Below, piece by piece: positions 1-7,953 of a stretch of 17,192 nt of DNA (the stretch's first letter is position 1; each line of letters opens with the position of its first letter). Below the pieces are notes generated by a model that had not been told where the DNA came from, searched no databases, and was given only the letters and a program-made list of their open reading frames with translations. Origin of the DNA: an uncultured Lachnospiraceae bacterium (GTDB lineage Bacteria; Bacillota; Clostridia; Lachnospirales; Lachnospiraceae); the NCBI GenBank assembly GCA_945836355.1, contig CAMALD010000006.1, positions 1 through 17,192 on the forward strand, written 5' to 3'. The translations under genes were made by a program, and so were the position numbers.

Positions 1-1
1 T

Positions 2-30
2 ATTATCGCACTTTTCTGCCCGTTTTTCAA
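2..30 (-). promoter_or_regulatory. Sigma-A-type promoter reading out of the window
   Basis: Read on the minus strand, the last 30 bases hold TTGAAA, a 17-base spacer, then GATAAT. This is close to the consensus TTGACA-17-TATAAT for the vegetative sigma factor. It lies just after the terminator that closes the peptide-importer operon, which is where a new transcription unit would start. The gene it would drive is beyond the left edge, so its target cannot be named. Confidence 0.6.
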
Positions 31-65
31 GGAAATTTTCTCTTTCTTGAGTTTTCTCTTGAACA

Positions 66-96
66 CAAAAGAGGCCGTCGCATCAGCGGCAGCCCC
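66..96 (-). terminator. Intrinsic terminator of the opp operon
   Basis: Directly after the TAG stop of the OppDF gene the minus strand can fold as a 9-pair GC-rich stem: GGCTGCCGC (94-86) against GCGACGGCC (81-73), with one C-A mismatch and one G-U pair. The loop is TGAT and the stem is followed by TCTTTT. The U-run is short, so termination may be partial. Position and shape fit the end of the operon. Confidence 0.55.
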
Positions 97-1821
97 CTAC
101 AGTCTTGCACTCAATAATTTTTGTGTATATTCATGCTGCGGATTTTCGAACACCTGCGCCGTGTCCCCGCTCTCTACAATCTCTCCCTGATACATGACAA
201 ACACCCTGTCACAAATGCGGTGAATGACATTCATATCATGTGAAATAAACAGATAGGTCAGGTCAAATTCCTTTTGGAGCTCTACGAGCAAAATCAATAT
301 CTGCTCCTGCACCGTGACATCCAGCGCTGATACCGGCTCGTCCAGCAGGATGAATTTGCGCTTGAGCATGATTGCCATAGCAATCGCCACCCTCTGCCGC
401 TGCCCTCCCGAAAGCGTACCCGGATATCGGTCATAGTATTCCTCGCCAAGTCCGACCTTCACAAGCATTTCGCATACTGCCTGACGCCGCTCCTCCTTTG
501 TGCCGATTTTATGCAGCCGCAGCGGCTCTGTCAGAAGCCAGCCGATGGTCTTGGCCGGATTCAGGCTCGCATAAGGGTCTTGAAATACCATCTGAGGATG
601 CTCACACGCAAGCTCCACGCTTCCCTCTGTAATCGGATTTAAGCCTGCCAGCGCCTTTGCCAGAGTAGACTTTCCACAGCCCGACTCACCTACCACGCCG
701 ACAATCTCACCTTCGTAGAGGTCAAAATTGACTTTCTTAACCACCTCTTTGCGATACTTTTCCGAAATACAGCTTCGCAATTTATCCCGGAGAGCAGATT
801 TCCTGCCGTGAGTCTCTTTCTGCTTTTGTCCCGGCGGCACCTGCTTTGTCCCGTCAGCTCCCGCCTGCCCCTTTCCGGCTGACTCCGCTGCGCCCTTCCT
901 GCGCTTCTCGTCATAAAATACCGAGAAATCCTGCGCATGCACCAGCACCTTTTGATTTTGCCTGCCATGCTCTCTTTGCAGCACACTGCCCTTACCGAGC
1001 GCCGCAGCAAGCAGACGCTTTGTATACTCTTCCTGCGGATGCTCGAACAATTCTTCCACCGCTCCTTGCTCTACCACTTCGCCGTTGTACATCACCACCG
1101 CTCTGCTGCACACACTGCGGATAACGCCAAGGTCGTGTGAAATCAGAATGATAGCTGTGCCGTACTCTTCCTGAAACTGTTTGAGCAGCTTCAGAATCTT
1201 GTCTTGAATCGTCACATCCAGCGCCGTTGTCGGTTCATCTGCGATTAAAAGCCGCGGCTTGAGAATCATTGCCATCGCAATCATCACGCGCTGGCGCATC
1301 CCTCCCGAAAGCTCATGCGGATACTTGTTATATAGGCTCTGCGCATCCTCAAGTCCCGCTTTCTCCAGCATTGCCAGCACTCTGCCCCTGCGTTCTTCCT
1401 TCGGGCAGTCGCTGTGCAGCTCCAACATCTCCTCCACCTGATTTCCGATTGTCATGACCGGATTCAGGGAAGTCATCGGCTCCTGAAATATCATGGAAAT
1501 ATCGTCGCCGCGCACCTCGTTGAGCTGTTCCTCAGAGAGCTTCTGCAGCTCGATGTTTTCGTTTGCACTGTCATTTTTCAAACCGCCCGGCTGGTAAAAG
1601 CGAATGCTGCCTTCCACTACTCTGCCACCGTTGCCCAGCAGACCGAGCGTGGCGAGCATGCTCACGCTTTTTCCCGAGCCGGATTCCCCAACGATACCAA
1701 GCGCCTCGCCCTGGTCCACATACAGAGAGACCCCGTGCGTGACAACCTTCATCCTGCGGCCCTTTTGAGGGAATCCGACACTAACTTTATCCAGTTCCAG
1801 CAAATGACTCTGTTTATCCAC
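97..1821 (-). CDS. Fused oligopeptide/dipeptide ABC transporter ATPase (OppD-OppF type)
   Basis: Energy-coupling subunit of the peptide importer. Two complete ABC ATPase domains lie in one chain of 574 residues. The first has Walker A GESGSGKS near 45-52, signature LSGGMRQR near 171-178 and Walker B LLIADEP near 191. The second has Walker [10 protein letters not shown] near 378-386, signature LSGGQRQR near 470 and Walker B FILLDEP near 490. Both have a switch histidine (LISHD, FISHD). Most bacteria encode these as separate OppD and OppF proteins. A charged, low-complexity insert of about 50 residues, rich in K, G, A and Q, lies near 305-360 at the start of the second domain. The start chosen is GTG at 1821, because AGGAGG lies six bases upstream. 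The same frame runs open to a GTG at 1905, which has no ribosome site. Last gene of the operon. The transported peptide is unknown. Confidence 0.9.
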   Translation of the reverse strand: MDKQSHLLELDKVSVGFPQKGRRMKVVTHGVSLYVDQGEALGIVGESGSGKSVSMLATLGLLGNGGRVVEGSIRFYQPGGLKNDSANENIELQKLSEEQLNEVRGDDISMIFQEPMTSLNPVMTIGNQVEEMLELHSDCPKEERRGRVLAMLEKAGLEDAQSLYNKYPHELSGGMRQRVMIAMAMILKPRLLIADEPTTALDVTIQDKILKLLKQFQEEYGTAIILISHDLGVIRSVCSRAVVMYNGEVVEQGAVEELFEHPQEEYTKRLLAAALGKGSVLQREHGRQNQKVLVHAQDFSVFYDEKRRKGAAESAGKGQAGADGTKQVPPGQKQKETHGRKSALRDKLRSCISEKYRKEVVKKVNFDLYEGEIVGVVGESGCGKSTLAKALAGLNPITEGSVELACEHPQMVFQDPYASLNPAKTIGWLLTEPLRLHKIGTKEERRQAVCEMLVKVGLGEEYYDRYPGTLSGGQRQRVAIAMAIMLKRKFILLDEPVSALDVTVQEQILILLVELQKEFDLTYLFISHDMNVIHRICDRVFVMYQGEIVESGDTAQVFENPQHEYTQKLLSARL

Positions 1822-1852
1822 GAAATCCCTCCTTTTCTCCATGTTTATCCAC
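1811..1852. repeat. Two 11-bp direct repeats containing DnaA-box-like sequences
   Basis: The plus strand carries TGTTTATCCAC at 1811-1821 and again at 1842-1852, exactly 31 bases apart and in the same orientation. The right copy extends to TTATCCACA (1845-1853), a perfect match to the DnaA-box consensus TTATNCACA. The left copy gives TTATCCACG (1814-1822), one mismatch away. They flank the AGGAGG ribosome site and chosen GTG start of the OppDF gene. The repeat is certain; DnaA binding is only inferred. Confidence 0.5.
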
Positions 1853-1911
1853 ATCTTCGGGTCAGCAGCAACCTGCCCACATCTGTCCGGCGTGCTTCCT
1901 TCCACCCGGAT

Positions 1912-2727
1912 TTATGCAGCGCTCCCTTTGATATTTTCACTAATCAGGCTGAACCCCAAAACAGTCAGGACAATCATCATACCCGGTGCCATCGCGAACC
2001 ACGGGGCACGCAGCAGGTAAGCCTGCGCCTCCGACAGCATCCGTCCCAGGCTCGGGTCTGGCGGCTGCACGCCAAGGGAAAGATAACTCATGCCCGCCTC
2101 GGCAAGAATCGCATTATTCAGACCGATTGTGATGCTCGAGAGCAAAATCGGTTTGGTGTTCGGCAGGATATGCACAAACATAATGCGGAAATCACCGGCT
2201 CCGAGCAGCTTCGCATTCCGCACATAATCCAGTTCCTTCTGCACGATAAATTCGCTGCGCACAACTCTGGCAAAGCTCGGAATAAATATAATGCCAAGCG
2301 CAATCACGATATTATATTTGCCCGTCCCGATCACGCTGACAAATACCAGTGCCAGCAAAATACTCGGAAATGAAGTGAGCGTATCGTTTAAGCGCATTAA
2401 AAGCTCATCCACAATCCCGCCGTAATATCCGGTCAGCGCACCAATGACTGTTCCGCACACCAGACCGATCAGCACCGTCACAATGCTAATCAGAAAGGTC
2501 GTTCCCGCACCTTCCATGACGCGGCTCAAAATATCTCTTCCCATGTAATCCGTTCCAAACGGATGCGTCAGGCTAGGCGGCTTATTCTTCAGAGCGGCAC
2601 TCATCTGGGTCGGGTTATAGGGAGTCCAGAACAGCCCCACAACAACAAAGAGAAGGACTATGGACACCAGCACAATGCCCACAATCAGGCTCCGGTTTTT
2701 CTTGATGCTTCTTTTTTGCTGTGCCAT
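1912..2727 (-). CDS. Oligopeptide/dipeptide ABC transporter permease (OppC/DppC type)
   Basis: One of two membrane subunits forming the peptide channel. The 271 residues start with a basic cytoplasmic stretch and a first membrane segment at about 13-32. The family block HPFGTDYMGRD follows at 55-65. The EAA-type coupling loop that docks on the ATPase lies at about 168-190 (DYVRNAKLLGAG). The C-terminal region has the OppC-style motif YLSLGVQPPDPSLGRML near 215-231. A strong ribosome site (AAAGGAGGAGACA) precedes the ATG. The gene follows oppB by 27 bp and precedes the ATPase gene, which supports co-transcription. Length and motifs are normal for the family, and nothing looks broken. Substrate range (peptides, or another SBP_bac_5 ligand such as nickel) cannot be read from the permease. 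Confidence 0.93.
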   Translation of the reverse strand: MAQQKRSIKKNRSLIVGIVLVSIVLLFVVVGLFWTPYNPTQMSAALKNKPPSLTHPFGTDYMGRDILSRVMEGAGTTFLISIVTVLIGLVCGTVIGALTGYYGGIVDELLMRLNDTLTSFPSILLALVFVSVIGTGKYNIVIALGIIFIPSFARVVRSEFIVQKELDYVRNAKLLGAGDFRIMFVHILPNTKPILLSSITIGLNNAILAEAGMSYLSLGVQPPDPSLGRMLSEAQAYLLRAPWFAMAPGMMIVLTVLGFSLISENIKGSAA

Positions 2728-2754
2728 TGTCTCCTCCTTTCCTCTTAACCTAAA

Positions 2755-3699
2755 TCAATCCTGCAGCTTCACCCGCGGGTCAACCTTCTGGTACAAAAGA
2801 TCCACAATAAAATTTACAATCAATACTACCGAGGCAATATAAACCACAATTGCCTCCACAACCGGATAATCCCTGTTGGAAATCGCCGAAATCAGCAATC
2901 TGCCGACTCCCGGAAGATTAAACACCTGCTCGATGACAATACTGCCTGCGAGCACATCCGCAATCACCATTCCCATAAAGGTGATGACCGGAATCAACGC
3001 ATTCTTAAGTACATGGTGCCAGAGCACCCTGCGCTCACTATTGCCCTTGCTGCGCGCTGTCCTCACGTAGTCAAGCTTTAGCTCCCGCAGTACCGAGGTT
3101 TTTAAAAACTTGACCGTCATCGCTATCTTCGGCACTGCAATCGCAAATGCCGGAAAAATCATATAGTGCAGGAACTGTCCAAAATTCTCACCCGGCGCGA
3201 CATAGCTTCCCGGCACAAACCATTTTAATACCAGTCCAAAAAGCAGGGTAATCAAAATGCCAAGGAAAAAGGCAGGGACCGCCATGAGGGTCTGGGTTAC
3301 AAACGTGATAATGCTGTCCGCTACCCCGCCTTCCCTGTGGCTGCACAATAACCCCAGCGGTACCGACAGAACCACAATCATCAGAATGGAGATGACTGCC
3401 AGTCCCACCGTCACCGGTAGACGTGCCGCGAGCAGATCCGACACCGGTCTGCTGTACTGGTACGATGTACCGAAGTCACCCCGGATTGCGCCGCTCATAA
3501 AACAGAAAAAGCGCTCCGGCATGCTTTTGTTATATCCCAAAGCCTCCCGGAGTGCTTCAACCGCTTCTTCCTCAGCGTCCACCCCGAGCTTTGACAATGC
3601 GCCGTCCCCGGGGATCACCTGAAAGGCGATGAAGGTCAGCAGCATGATCAAAAACAATACCATAATGAGAGAAATAATCTTTTTCACATAATACCGCAT
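2755..3699 (-). CDS. Oligopeptide/dipeptide ABC transporter permease (OppB/DppB type)
   Basis: Partner permease of the OppC-like subunit. The 314 residues begin with a membrane segment at about 8-28 leading into QVIPGD, the usual OppB start. The periplasm-side motif GDFGTSYQYSRPV (74-86) is typical. The EAA coupling loop is at about 210-235 (DYVRTARSKG, then HVLKNALIPVI). The motif IVIEQVFNLPGVGRLL (254-269) and the C-terminal KVDPRVKL are also OppB hallmarks. The ATG has a purine-rich ribosome site (AAAGGGGGAAGG) very close upstream. The gap of 61 bp to the binding-protein gene upstream contains no clear terminator, so transcription probably continues from it. Intact and of normal length. 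Confidence 0.93.
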   Translation of the reverse strand: MRYYVKKIISLIMVLFLIMLLTFIAFQVIPGDGALSKLGVDAEEEAVEALREALGYNKSMPERFFCFMSGAIRGDFGTSYQYSRPVSDLLAARLPVTVGLAVISILMIVVLSVPLGLLCSHREGGVADSIITFVTQTLMAVPAFFLGILITLLFGLVLKWFVPGSYVAPGENFGQFLHYMIFPAFAIAVPKIAMTVKFLKTSVLRELKLDYVRTARSKGNSERRVLWHHVLKNALIPVITFMGMVIADVLAGSIVIEQVFNLPGVGRLLISAISNRDYPVVEAIVVYIASVVLIVNFIVDLLYQKVDPRVKLQD

Positions 3700-3760
3700 G
3701 ACCTTCCCCCTTTCTTTCTATTTTAAACCGACATTTCAAACACAGATTTTCTGTAACGGC

Positions 3761-5344
3761 TTACTTTACGAAGTACACCTTCGACATATCCTGCACGTAT
3801 ACCGGATAGAAGGTGTAGCCCGAAAGCTTCTTGCTGACTGCCACATAGCATGCAGGATCCTGAATATACACCGAGGCTGCATCCTTCGCCAGCAGCTCCT
3901 GAAGCTGCTTGTAGTATGCAGTCTTGGCGTCATCCTTCGTCTCTGCAACAGCAAGCGAATAAATGCGGTCAAACTCTTCGTTTACATAGTTGACAAAATT
4001 GCTGCTCGCGTTGGAACGATAACGCTTGATGACATCGCTCGGCGCCAGATTTGCATCCAGACCGATGATGGTGGACTGGTACTCTCTGCCGCGGTATACA
4101 TCGGACAGCCAGGATGCCCACTCAATCAGCTTAATCTCTGCGCGAATACCGACTGCCTTAAGCTGCTCCACAATTACCTGTGCAGTATCAACATGGAACT
4201 GGTAGTTGCTCGGCACTGTAATGGTCATTGAAAATCCATCCGGATAACCTGCCTCCTTCAGCAGTGCCTTTGCTTTCTCAACATCGTACGGATACGTATT
4301 GGTTACTTCATCGTTAAAATACTTTGCAAAGCCCGCAAACATGTTGGAACCGATGATAGTACCCTTACCGTCCGCCACGATATCCAGAATCTCCTGACGG
4401 TTGATGGCATGGCACATTGCCCGACGCACACGGATGTCGTCAAACGGTTTCTGAGCATTGTTCAGGAACAATGCCTGCACCAGATTCATGGTACCGACCT
4501 CAATGTTAAAGTCCTCCGTAAGCTGGCTTGCCTGCTCGCTGGTCAGATATGGGAAAATATCAATTCCTCCCGCAAGCAGCTCCAAAAATGCCGCATCGGT
4601 ATCTGCAGAAATCTTGAATGTAACCCGGTCCAGATACGGGGCCGTCCCATAATAGTCCGCATTCTTTTCGATTACAAAGCTCTGCAGTGGTGTGTAGGAT
4701 ACAAATTTAAACGGTCCGGTGCCGACCGGCGCATCCGCCTGCTTATCATAATCCTTCGGAATGATTGCACAGGTCAGATAACCTAAAAGCTCCGTATTTG
4801 CTTCAGACAATGTCAGGGTTACTGTGGGATTACCGGATGCATCTGTCGATGCGGTGATATCAGAAATGCCGGAAAGCGCTGATGACACCTTAATCTCTGG
4901 GTCCGGATTCTCTAACAGACCGGCACAGCGCTTCAATGAATATACGACATCCTCCGCTGTCACAAGCTGTCCGTTGTGGAACTTTACATTCTCACGAAGA
5001 GTGAATGTATAGGTCATTCCGTCTTCCGAAATATCAACCTTGCTTGCTACAGCCGGGACGAGGTTTCCGTCCTTGTCAGGCTTAACTACGCCTTCAAAAA
5101 TGTTATATAGGACTTCATCAGTTCCTGCCGCTTGTGCTTTGTGTGGGTCAAGACTATCCAAATCCTGGGTAATTCCAACAATGATGCTGCCTCCCATCAC
5201 AGGTTCGCCGGTCGCTGTGTCTGCACCATCAACGCCGCCACTCTGAGGGTTGTCTGAAGAATTTTCATTTTTGCTGCAGCCTCCCAGTACCATTACTCCA
5301 AGCACCAGCAGCAATGCCAGCAGAATCTTTCCATGCTTTTTCAT
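3761..5344 (-). CDS. Peptide-binding lipoprotein of the opp importer (SBP_bac_5 family)
   Basis: Extracellular substrate-binding protein that delivers peptides to the OppB/OppC channel. The ATG at 5344 is preceded by AAAGGAGC and gives 527 residues. The first 23 form a lipoprotein signal: MKKHGK, a leucine-rich core, then the lipobox LGGC with Cys23 as the lipid anchor. A Ser/Asn/Gly/Asp-rich tether follows to about residue 55. The mature domain has typical family 5 motifs: SLDPHKA, then VKFHNGQLVTAEDVVYSLKR. The frame continues open to an ATG at 5431, but that extension would bury the signal peptide and has no ribosome site. First gene of the operon, as usual for Gram-positive opp sets. It could bind oligopeptides, dipeptides or another family ligand; the sequence does not decide. 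Confidence 0.93.
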   Translation of the reverse strand: MKKHGKILLALLLVLGVMVLGGCSKNENSSDNPQSGGVDGADTATGEPVMGGSIIVGITQDLDSLDPHKAQAAGTDEVLYNIFEGVVKPDKDGNLVPAVASKVDISEDGMTYTFTLRENVKFHNGQLVTAEDVVYSLKRCAGLLENPDPEIKVSSALSGISDITASTDASGNPTVTLTLSEANTELLGYLTCAIIPKDYDKQADAPVGTGPFKFVSYTPLQSFVIEKNADYYGTAPYLDRVTFKISADTDAAFLELLAGGIDIFPYLTSEQASQLTEDFNIEVGTMNLVQALFLNNAQKPFDDIRVRRAMCHAINRQEILDIVADGKGTIIGSNMFAGFAKYFNDEVTNTYPYDVEKAKALLKEAGYPDGFSMTITVPSNYQFHVDTAQVIVEQLKAVGIRAEIKLIEWASWLSDVYRGREYQSTIIGLDANLAPSDVIKRYRSNASSNFVNYVNEEFDRIYSLAVAETKDDAKTAYYKQLQELLAKDAASVYIQDPACYVAVSKKLSGYTFYPVYVQDMSKVYFVK

Positions 5345-5498
5345 ACAAGCTCCTTTCTTTGTGCTCTTTGCACCTTCAGTGAACAGGCCGCCATGCGCCG
5401 ATTCCGCGTCTGCACAGCGGAAAAGATTCACTTTTCATGAAATATTCTCTCATCATTATGAAATTGTATGCTGTTAAACAGCGCCTATATCATATACC
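5345..5498 (-). other. Intergenic leader of the opp operon
   Basis: Between the stop of the glycerophosphotransferase gene and the binding-protein start lies a 154-bp gap. It holds the -10 element and the palindrome listed separately. The predicted untranslated leader is about 138 bases. It can form a perfect 6-pair hairpin, TTCCGC (5422-5417) with GCGGAA (5407-5402) around a 9-base loop, and a small GTGC/GCAC hairpin just before the ribosome site. No known riboswitch class or terminator-antiterminator pair was recognised. Confidence 0.4.
5470..5482. promoter_or_regulatory. Palindrome at the predicted start point of opp (possible operator)
   Basis: The plus strand reads GCTGTTAAACAGC, a perfect 6-bp inverted repeat around one central base. 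On the minus strand it starts seven bases after the proposed -10 element, so it covers about +1 to +13. That is a common place for a repressor site. It could also act as a weak hairpin at the end of the upstream gene. The regulator is unknown. Confidence 0.4.
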
Positions 5499-5517
5499 TC
5501 ATCGCGGGAAATTGCAA
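5489..5517 (-). promoter_or_regulatory. Sigma-A-type promoter of the opp operon
   Basis: The minus strand reads TTGCAA (5517-5512), a 17-base spacer, then TATGAT (5494-5489). Spacing is ideal and each hexamer is close to consensus. The -35 lies inside the last codons of the glycerophosphotransferase gene, so the two transcription units overlap slightly. The predicted start point is near 5482, leaving a leader of about 138 bases before the lipoprotein gene. Confidence 0.6.
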
Positions 5518-6683
5518 GCTTTTTTTACATGTTCCTCGATACGGTCGGCAACCAGTGCCGCCGCATGCCCGCTTTCTTTATACCCGACACTCTCATAAAA
5601 CGCCCGCTTCCCGGCTTCATAATCATCCGCCCGGTAAGTGCGGATTTCCCCGGCAAGCTCCCTGCAGCTTGCTGCCTTCGGAAACGGAAGCGCTTCAAAA
5701 TCAAAATACATCCCCCTCTCTTCCGCGTACTGCTGTACATCCTGTGCATATAGGAATACCGGCTTTCCCGTCACCGCAAATTCAAACATGGTATTCGAGT
5801 AATCGGTAATCAGCACGTCCGCCCGATACAAATATTCATACAAATCACGTTCTGCGCTGATATCAATAACTCCCGGCATTTCCGCAAAATTCCTGTTCGC
5901 CGCTACCAGCGGATGCAGGCGCACATAAATGTCCCACTCGCCTCCAAAGCGCTGTGCCAGCGCCGCGCGCAAAAGCCCCGCATCAAAATCAGCATAGTCC
6001 GTGTGCCCGGTGCGGTAGGTCGGCGCATACACGACAATTTTGTTTCTATGCTCAGGGGCATCCCCCGCATCCTGCTTTTCCGACGCCTGCAGCATCAGCT
6101 GGTCGTTGCGGGGACTGCCGTATTCCGCAATCTCGCAGGTCGCCCAGAAGGCTCTCCGGTACATCTCAGTACAAAAGGTACTGTTAGAGACAAACAGGTC
6201 GGTAGCCGCCGAATCCCTGCGCGCTCTGCGGATATACTCCGCTCCCAGTGCAGCCTCACAGTCTCCCTCTATTTTTTTCAGTGCAATTCCGCCGTGCCAG
6301 AGCTGGATATAATACTGCCCTTTCCTCTTGTGGATATATGACTCCTTGCGATTGCAGTCCACCCATACCCCGGCTCTTGCAAGGGCAAGCACTGCGTGCA
6401 CGGAATTACTCCGGTATACCTTCATTGAGGTTCCCTCCGGCACCTGCTTCGGATGATTTGTCACAAACACCGGCTGACATACACCCGGCTCTCTTTTTAG
6501 CAGCTCCTCTGCCACATACCGGGTATTGTCCCCATAGCCCCAAACGCTGCAGAGCACGACAAGCCTCGGATTCACCGGGAGCAGCCTCGCCACGTAAAAA
6601 AGCGCAGAAATCCCGAGATACCGCGCTTTTTTGTATAATGTTATCATGAATTCCGGCATGAGTTTTTTGATTGTTTCCCTCAT
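5499..6683 (-). CDS. CDP-glycerol glycerophosphotransferase family protein (TagB/TagF-like)
   Basis: Probably transfers glycerol phosphate from CDP-glycerol to a surface glycan on the inner face of the membrane. The 394 residues show the family's key blocks. These are QLWHGGIALKKI (127-138) with the first catalytic-type histidine (His130), GSPRND (189-194), YAPTYR (219-224), YVRLHP (253-258) with the second histidine (His257), and LITDYSNTMFEFA (291-303) followed by KPVFLY and Asp315. The usual WHGTPLK is here WHGGIALK. The length resembles single-domain TagB priming enzymes (about 380) rather than the longer TagF polymerases. The N-terminal 35 residues carry a hydrophobic, basic stretch suited to membrane contact. 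GGAG lies just before the ATG. It follows the glycosyltransferase by 25 bp, so both likely act on the same exported polymer. Whether it adds one unit or many cannot be told. Confidence 0.85.
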   Translation of the reverse strand: MRETIKKLMPEFMITLYKKARYLGISALFYVARLLPVNPRLVVLCSVWGYGDNTRYVAEELLKREPGVCQPVFVTNHPKQVPEGTSMKVYRSNSVHAVLALARAGVWVDCNRKESYIHKRKGQYYIQLWHGGIALKKIEGDCEAALGAEYIRRARRDSAATDLFVSNSTFCTEMYRRAFWATCEIAEYGSPRNDQLMLQASEKQDAGDAPEHRNKIVVYAPTYRTGHTDYADFDAGLLRAALAQRFGGEWDIYVRLHPLVAANRNFAEMPGVIDISAERDLYEYLYRADVLITDYSNTMFEFAVTGKPVFLYAQDVQQYAEERGMYFDFEALPFPKAASCRELAGEIRTYRADDYEAGKRAFYESVGYKESGHAAALVADRIEEHVKKACNFPR

Positions 6684-6708
6684 ATTTTCTCCATCGCTTC
6701 CTTACAAA

Positions 6709-7890
6709 TTACAGCTTCTGCACAATCTCGGCAAACTGTTTTGCACTGTGCTGCCAGCTCAGACCCTTCATATAGGCATGTGCTGTCTGTAATTGCTTTT
6801 CTATGTTTTCCGGCTGCCGCATCAGCTCCATCAGCTTTTGAGCGAGTTCCTTCCCCGAAAAGCCCACCAGCGTCGCACTTCCCTCCGGGAAGAAGTCTCG
6901 GAAGGTGCCGTCCTCAAATTCGATGACCGGCAGACCGGTTGATAACATCTCATACGGCACCAGCGAAATGTTGCTCATGGATGCCACCATCCCAAAATCA
7001 GAGCTACAGTACAGCTCACGCAGCTCCTGCTTCCCGAGCATGCCCAGATTTTCGCCGCCCGGCGCATGAAAACTGCCCGCTTCGCCAAAATAGCTGACCT
7101 TGAGTGTGATTCCTTCGTTCTTCAGGCTCGTCGCAGCCTCCTGCAGCATGTGCGGAATCACGCAAGGAAGACGCTTTCCGTAAAACTTCAGATATACTGC
7201 CAGCTTCAGCTCCTTCTTCTCACGATACGCCGCATAATCTCGTTCTGCCGGCGCATACTCCTTCGCCTCATACGGAAAATCAATCACATCCACCGGCGAG
7301 ACCGGGCGGCATTCGCGCTCAATCATCATTTTGTTCCAAGCGCCCAGGCTGACCATGTGCAGCCCCTGCTCATAGGTCTTTTTCGCCAGAAGAAACCGTT
7401 CTCCGAAGCTGTAAAAATACGGTTCATAATCCTGCACAAAATACATTCGATAACCCTGCAGACGCTTGACAAAGGACACTGTATCCCACGAGGATGCAAC
7501 CACGATATCTGCTCCCCGCTTTTTGCCGGATATTATCTGCTGCAGCTCATCCTTCGTAAAAAGCTTTCCTTCGTAGTCTGACAGATTGGCAGACGCACAG
7601 ATTTCCATATCCTTTTTGCTCTGCGGTTTGTATACCGCATACCCTACCTGAAACCCCAGTCTGCTTAAGGCGGTACCCAGGCGCAGAATCGAAGTCTGCC
7701 CTCCGTGAAAACGCACCATCCGCGTGATTACAAACAGAATCGTCCTCCTGTGCTCCGGCACTTCATTCTGCACGGTCTGGGCAGAATAATACTTCAAAGC
7801 CTCCTCAACGCGGAATCTCTCGACCTTAGCCGATACATTGTGAATCATGCTCAGCAGTATTCTTTTTATCTCCCGTTTTATCACACCCAT
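6709..7890 (-). CDS. Glycosyltransferase, GT4/WsaF-like (rhamnan-synthesis type)
   Basis: Likely a cytoplasmic sugar transferase building the surface glycan. The 393-residue protein has two Rossmann-like halves. The N-terminal half has an acceptor-side loop (VRFHGGQTSILRLG, 59-72) and the motif YFVQDYEPYFY (150-160). That motif is what I associate with the WsaF rhamnosyltransferase family. The C-terminal half has the nucleotide-sugar region SNISLVPYEMLSTGLPVIEF (306-325), whose glutamate matches the GT4 donor-site pattern. The first 45 residues are basic and amphipathic. A GGAGG site sits four bases before the ATG. It lies 63 bp after the exporter ATPase gene and just before the glycerophosphotransferase. 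The sugar transferred is inferred, not shown; no dTDP-rhamnose genes are in the window. Confidence 0.78.
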   Translation of the reverse strand: MGVIKREIKRILLSMIHNVSAKVERFRVEEALKYYSAQTVQNEVPEHRRTILFVITRMVRFHGGQTSILRLGTALSRLGFQVGYAVYKPQSKKDMEICASANLSDYEGKLFTKDELQQIISGKKRGADIVVASSWDTVSFVKRLQGYRMYFVQDYEPYFYSFGERFLLAKKTYEQGLHMVSLGAWNKMMIERECRPVSPVDVIDFPYEAKEYAPAERDYAAYREKKELKLAVYLKFYGKRLPCVIPHMLQEAATSLKNEGITLKVSYFGEAGSFHAPGGENLGMLGKQELRELYCSSDFGMVASMSNISLVPYEMLSTGLPVIEFEDGTFRDFFPEGSATLVGFSGKELAQKLMELMRQPENIEKQLQTAHAYMKGLSWQHSAKQFAEIVQKL

Positions 7891-7953
7891 GCTTCCTCCG
7901 CAGCTCTTTTCTGCCGTTGCCGGCGTTCCGCTTGTTATTTTGTGACCGGTGTC

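Noticed and set aside
1414..2373. Long plus-strand open frame (319 codons) across the OppDF and OppC genes
   Set aside because: It lies opposite two well-supported genes, its product is rich in His, Gln and Arg with no motif, and it crosses the boundary between them. It is a shadow of codon bias.
5345..5431. N-terminal extension of the peptide-binding protein to an ATG at 5431
   Set aside because: It would place 29 polar residues before a textbook lipoprotein signal, and the strong ribosome site lies just before the ATG at 5344.
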